DNA from: Sphingopyxis sp. USTB-05
Lineage (GTDB): Bacteria > Pseudomonadota > Alphaproteobacteria > Sphingomonadales > Sphingomonadaceae
Reading direction: 5' to 3'
Assembly (NCBI RefSeq): GCF_023822045.1
Contig: NZ_CP084712.1
Coordinates: 2,418,001-2,482,000, forward strand
DNA: 64,000 nt
The notes beneath the pieces are model-generated. The model searched no databases and had not been told where the DNA came from. It saw nothing but the letters and a program-made list of their open reading frames with translations. Below, piece after piece: positions 61,036 to 64,000 of the stretch. A program made the position numbers and the translations under genes. Positions within the stretch are counted from its first letter, which is position 1; the number at the start of each line of letters is the position of its first letter.

Positions 61036-61419
61036 CGTTGTGCCTTCTGTCCGGTCCCCCCGAATGAAGAACAGGCGCGCTCATCGACCTTGCCCTTCTT
61101 CCCCTCGAGACGGGATTCAGTAGAGAACGGTCGAGCCCGAAGGGCGCGCCCCGCTCTGGCAGGAGATGCGTCATCGCCTGCTTCCCCAACGCGCCCCCGC
61201 GCGTGCAGTTGCCGACCCGCCGGCAACAATCGCCATGATCCAGGTTAACTCCGGCAACCGGGCCCAGCCGCTCGCGTTGGCAGCTGCAGGACCCAACCCA
61301 AGGACAAGCATGCCGCGCTTCCCCCTCTCCCCTCCCGGCCCCATCTTTTCGCGCGCCCCGGCTCGAACCGCGCCCCTCGACCGCGGCAACCGGTCGCTGC
61401 CCCCTGCAAGGCCGGCGCA
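61036..61419. other. Divergent intergenic region between the GT4 gene and cphA
   Basis: 384 bases with candidate box C at 61235-61249. No other gene or hairpin is convincingly seen. Confidence 0.6.
61235..61249. promoter_or_regulatory. Candidate Crp/Fnr-type operator (box C)
   Basis: ATGATCCAGGTTAAC, which on the other strand is GTTAACCTGGATCAT and fits the shared pattern with one change. It is 200 bases before the - strand GT4 start and 171 before the + strand cphA start; it shares the flank AATCGYC with box A (49098-49103). Confidence 0.5.
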
Positions 61420-64000
61420 TTGAGTTCCGCCCAGCTGCGCGTGCTCGAACGCTCGGTCTATAACGGCCCCAACCTCTACAGCCGGCGTCCGATGATCCGG
61501 ATCCGCGTCGATCTCGGGATCCTCGACGATTATCCGAGCGACCGCCTCCCGGGTTTCGACAATGCCCTGCAATCGCTACTTCCCGGCCTCGTGGACCATG
61601 GCTGCAGCTATGGCGCGCCTGGCGGCTTTCTCCGCCGGCTCGCCGACGGAACCCGCCTCGGCCATATCATCGAACATGTGGCGATCGAGCTGCAGACCAG
61701 CGCCGGGGCCGCGGTCACGAGGGGCAAGACGCGCAGGGTGCGCGGCAAGCCGGGCCAATATGATATTCTCTACTGCTACGCCGATGCGCCGAGCGGCTTA
61801 GCCGCCGGGCGGGCAGCCATCGAACTCGTGAACGCGCTGCTTCCGACTGCGATGCAGGGTGCCGAAGGGCTCGATCGTATCTCCCCGGAGCTCGACGGCA
61901 GAGCGACCGATACAGACACGAGGGTGAGCGCGCTTCGAGCGATCGTCCGCAAGAACGGGCTCGGCCCCAGCACCGCGGCGCTTGTCGCCGAAGCGCGGCG
62001 CCGGCATATCCCCGTCCTGCGGCTCGACAAGGCAAGCCTCATCCAGCTCGGCACCGGCCACCGCCAGCGCCGCATTCGGGCGAGCGTGACCGGCGCGACA
62101 TCGCTGATCGGCGCCGAACTCGCCGCGAACAAGCAGGCGGCGAAAGAGATGCTCGCGAGCATCGGTATCCCCGTACCGCGCGGCGAACTCGTGCGGACGG
62201 TGTCGGAGGCGGAACGCGCTGCCGCGAAGCTCGGCTGGCCGGTCGTTGTAAAACCGCTCGACGGCAATCAGGGCCGCGGTGTCACCACGAGCGTCGCCGA
62301 CGATGGAACTCTTTGCGACGCCTTCGAGCGAGCGCAAGCCATCGCACCGCGTGTCATCGTCGAGCAGCAGCTCGTCGGAGCCGATCACCGCATTCTCGTC
62401 GTCGGCACAGCCATGGTCGCGGTCGCCGAGCGCGTCGCCGCGCATGTGGCCGGCGATGGCAGGAACAGCATCGCGGATCTGATCGAGGCGGTTAACAACG
62501 ATCCACGCCGCGGTGTCGGGCATGAGGCCGTTCTCACCCGGATCCGCATCGACGCCGCGCTCGAGGCCTTTCTCGCCGAGGCGAACTTCACTCTCGCGAG
62601 CGTGCCCAAGGCAGGCGAGATCGTGACGCTCCGCGGCGCCGCCAACCTCTCGACCGGCGGGAGCGCGATCGACCGGACCGATGTCATTCATCCCGAAAAT
62701 GCGGCGATCGCGATCGACGCCGCCGCCGCGCTCGGACTCGACGTCGCCGGCATCGACATGATCGTCCCCGATATCGCGCAAAGCGTCCGTGCGTCGGGGG
62801 GCGGCATCGTCGAAGTCAATGCCGCACCCGGGCTTCGCATGCATCTTGCTCCATCGGAAGGGACGCCGCGCGACGTTGCGCGGCCGATCATCGCCTCGCT
62901 CTTTCCGAAAGGCCAAAAGAGCCGTATCCCCATCTTCGCGGTGACCGGAACGAACGGCAAGACGACGACGGTGCGCATGCTCGCGCGAATCCTCGAACAC
63001 CATGGCCTCACGACCGGCTTCACCTGTACCTCGGGCGTCTATGTCGGCGAGACCCGCAGCGCCGGGGGCGACGCGAGCGGTCCCAAGAGCGCGCGCATGC
63101 TGCTGCGCCACCCCCGCGTCGAAGCGGCGGTTCTCGAGACCGCGCGCGGCGGGATGTTGCGCGAGGGGCTCGCCTTCGACGCGTGCGACGTGGGGGCAGT
63201 CCTCAACGTCACGCCCGACCATCTCGGCCTCAAGGGCGTCGAGACGCTCGCCGACCTGGGGCGCGTCAAAGCGATCGTTGCCCGCAACGTCAAAAAGAGC
63301 GGCGCCTGCGTTCTCAACGGCGCCGACCCGCTCACCGTGCGGATGGCACGCCGAGCCCGCGGACGGATCGTCTGGTTCACCGGCGGAGCGGTAGCGGACG
63401 CGTTGGCACCGATCCAAGCGCATCTCGATAGTGGCGGACTGGCGGTAAGCGGCGAGCGCGGAACGCTCATGCTGCACCGGGGCAGCGAATCCATGCCGAT
63501 CATTCCTATCGCGAATATTCCGGTGACGCTGAACGGCGCAGCCCGGTTCAATGTCGAGAATGCCGCCGCGGCCGCGGCGATGGCCGCCGCCTACGGGATT
63601 GCTCCGGGTATGATCGCCTCGGGCCTCGCATCCTTTCGCCCGAGCTTCGAGGATTCGCCTGGGCGTCTCAGCCTTGCCGAGGCGCACGGGGTGCGGATCG
63701 TCGTCGATTATGCCCATAACCGCGCCGCGCTCACCGCGCTCGCCGAGTTGCTCGGCTCGATGCGCGGCGACAGCGATGCCCGTGTGATCGGAATGATCGG
63801 CATTCCGGGGGACCGGCGCGATTGCGATCTCGTCGATATCGGCGCTCTCTCGGGCGGGATGTTCGATGTCCTGATGCTGCGCGAGAATGTCGACCTCAGG
63901 GGACGCCCACCCGGCGAAGCCAATGCCTTGATGCGCAAGGGCGCCCTCGCCGCGGGGCTCCATGCGGCCGCGATCGGCATGCACGATGGTGAGTATGACG
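61420..64000 (+). CDS. cphA: Cyanophycin synthetase, 3' end beyond window
   Basis: About 860 residues are visible and the frame is still open at the edge. Start is TTG 61420 (LSSAQLRVLERSVYNGPNLY) with AAGG upstream; no in-frame ATG precedes it. Domains: N-terminal CphA domain (1-150, GTRLGHIIEHVAIELQ), ATP-grasp (about 200-480, K278 in VVKPLDGNQGRG) and a Mur ligase-like domain with P-loop GTNGKT at 510-515. It polymerises Asp-Arg into cyanophycin, a nitrogen/carbon reserve. No cyanophycinase (cphB) is in the window; it may follow. Confidence 0.93.
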   Translation, partial: MSSAQLRVLERSVYNGPNLYSRRPMIRIRVDLGILDDYPSDRLPGFDNALQSLLPGLVDHGCSYGAPGGFLRRLADGTRLGHIIEHVAIELQTSAGAAVTRGKTRRVRGKPGQYDILYCYADAPSGLAAGRAAIELVNALLPTAMQGAEGLDRISPELDGRATDTDTRVSALRAIVRKNGLGPSTAALVAEARRRHIPVLRLDKASLIQLGTGHRQRRIRASVTGATSLIGAELAANKQAAKEMLASIGIPVPRGELVRTVSEAERAAAKLGWPVVVKPLDGNQGRGVTTSVADDGTLCDAFERAQAIAPRVIVEQQLVGADHRILVVGTAMVAVAERVAAHVAGDGRNSIADLIEAVNNDPRRGVGHEAVLTRIRIDAALEAFLAEANFTLASVPKAGEIVTLRGAANLSTGGSAIDRTDVIHPENAAIAIDAAAALGLDVAGIDMIVPDIAQSVRASGGGIVEVNAAPGLRMHLAPSEGTPRDVARPIIASLFPKGQKSRIPIFAVTGTNGKTTTVRMLARILEHHGLTTGFTCTSGVYVGETRSAGGDASGPKSARMLLRHPRVEAAVLETARGGMLREGLAFDACDVGAVLNVTPDHLGLKGVETLADLGRVKAIVARNVKKSGACVLNGADPLTVRMARRARGRIVWFTGGAVADALAPIQAHLDSGGLAVSGERGTLMLHRGSESMPIIPIANIPVTLNGAARFNVENAAAAAAMAAAYGIAPGMIASGLASFRPSFEDSPGRLSLAEAHGVRIVVDYAHNRAALTALAELLGSMRGDSDARVIGMIGIPGDRRDCDLVDIGALSGGMFDVLMLRENVDLRGRPPGEANALMRKGALAAGLHAAAIGMHDGEYD

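Noticed and set aside
61798..63984. 728-codon - strand frame opposite cphA
   Set aside because: The + strand frame carries ATP-grasp and Mur-ligase motifs; the antisense product has none.
1..64000. CRISPR arrays, tRNA and rRNA genes
   Set aside because: No regularly spaced direct repeats, cloverleaf-forming segments or rRNA-like sequence were noticed, though a covariance search would be more sensitive for tRNA.

Overview
The window is chromosomal-looking DNA from a high-GC alphaproteobacterium. Protein types and codon use fit the Sphingomonadales (a Sphingopyxis- or Sphingomonas-like organism): HWE-type sensor kinase, carotenoid desaturase, and many small general-stress proteins. No rRNA, tRNA or CRISPR array was seen. 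Genus-level placement is inference.

Layout. 1-9.5 kb is housekeeping/accessory: the 3' end of a renalase-like flavoprotein, crtI, a photolyase, two small enzymes, a fasciclin protein, ferrochelatase, folE and a solitary trpB. 6.6-10.2 kb contains three decayed genes: a groEL tail, a DUF1993 tail, and a membrane protein interrupted by TGA where Trp is expected. 10.3-13 kb has small conserved proteins, a single-domain response regulator and a GT14 glycosyltransferase. 13.1-20 kb centres on a 906-residue winged-helix/Ser-Thr kinase/TM/TPR protein, divergent from a run of exported proteins, two of which share an uncharacterised repeated domain.

20.1-32.5 kb is a mosaic defence island with visibly lower GC in its middle: a 626-residue unknown protein; a retron-type reverse transcriptase fused to a TOPRIM domain, preceded by a candidate msr-msd RNA bounded by a perfect 12-bp inverted repeat; a DUF3800 protein; a complete three-gene ABC-3C conflict operon (alpha/beta-hydrolase effector, middle component, zinc-hook SMC-like ATPase); a UvrB/C-motif protein with DUF3253; an MNT-HEPN protein; and a DUF736 protein typical of conjugative elements.

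32.8-64 kb is a stress-adaptation island: TspO-like protein, HWE histidine kinase and response regulator, TrxR-like flavoprotein, MgtC, NAD(P)HX dehydratase, dehydrogenases, small stress proteins, a Crp/Fnr regulator, KatE catalase, a hemerythrin protein, two GH130 proteins with a fused GT4 protein, and cyanophycin synthetase running off the end. Seven intergenic 14-bp sites of the form NYAAC-NTCG-ATCAW lie here, two of them upstream of the Crp/Fnr gene and three at a near-constant 83-92 bases before start codons, suggesting one regulon. The retron and this candidate regulon are the most promising undescribed elements.
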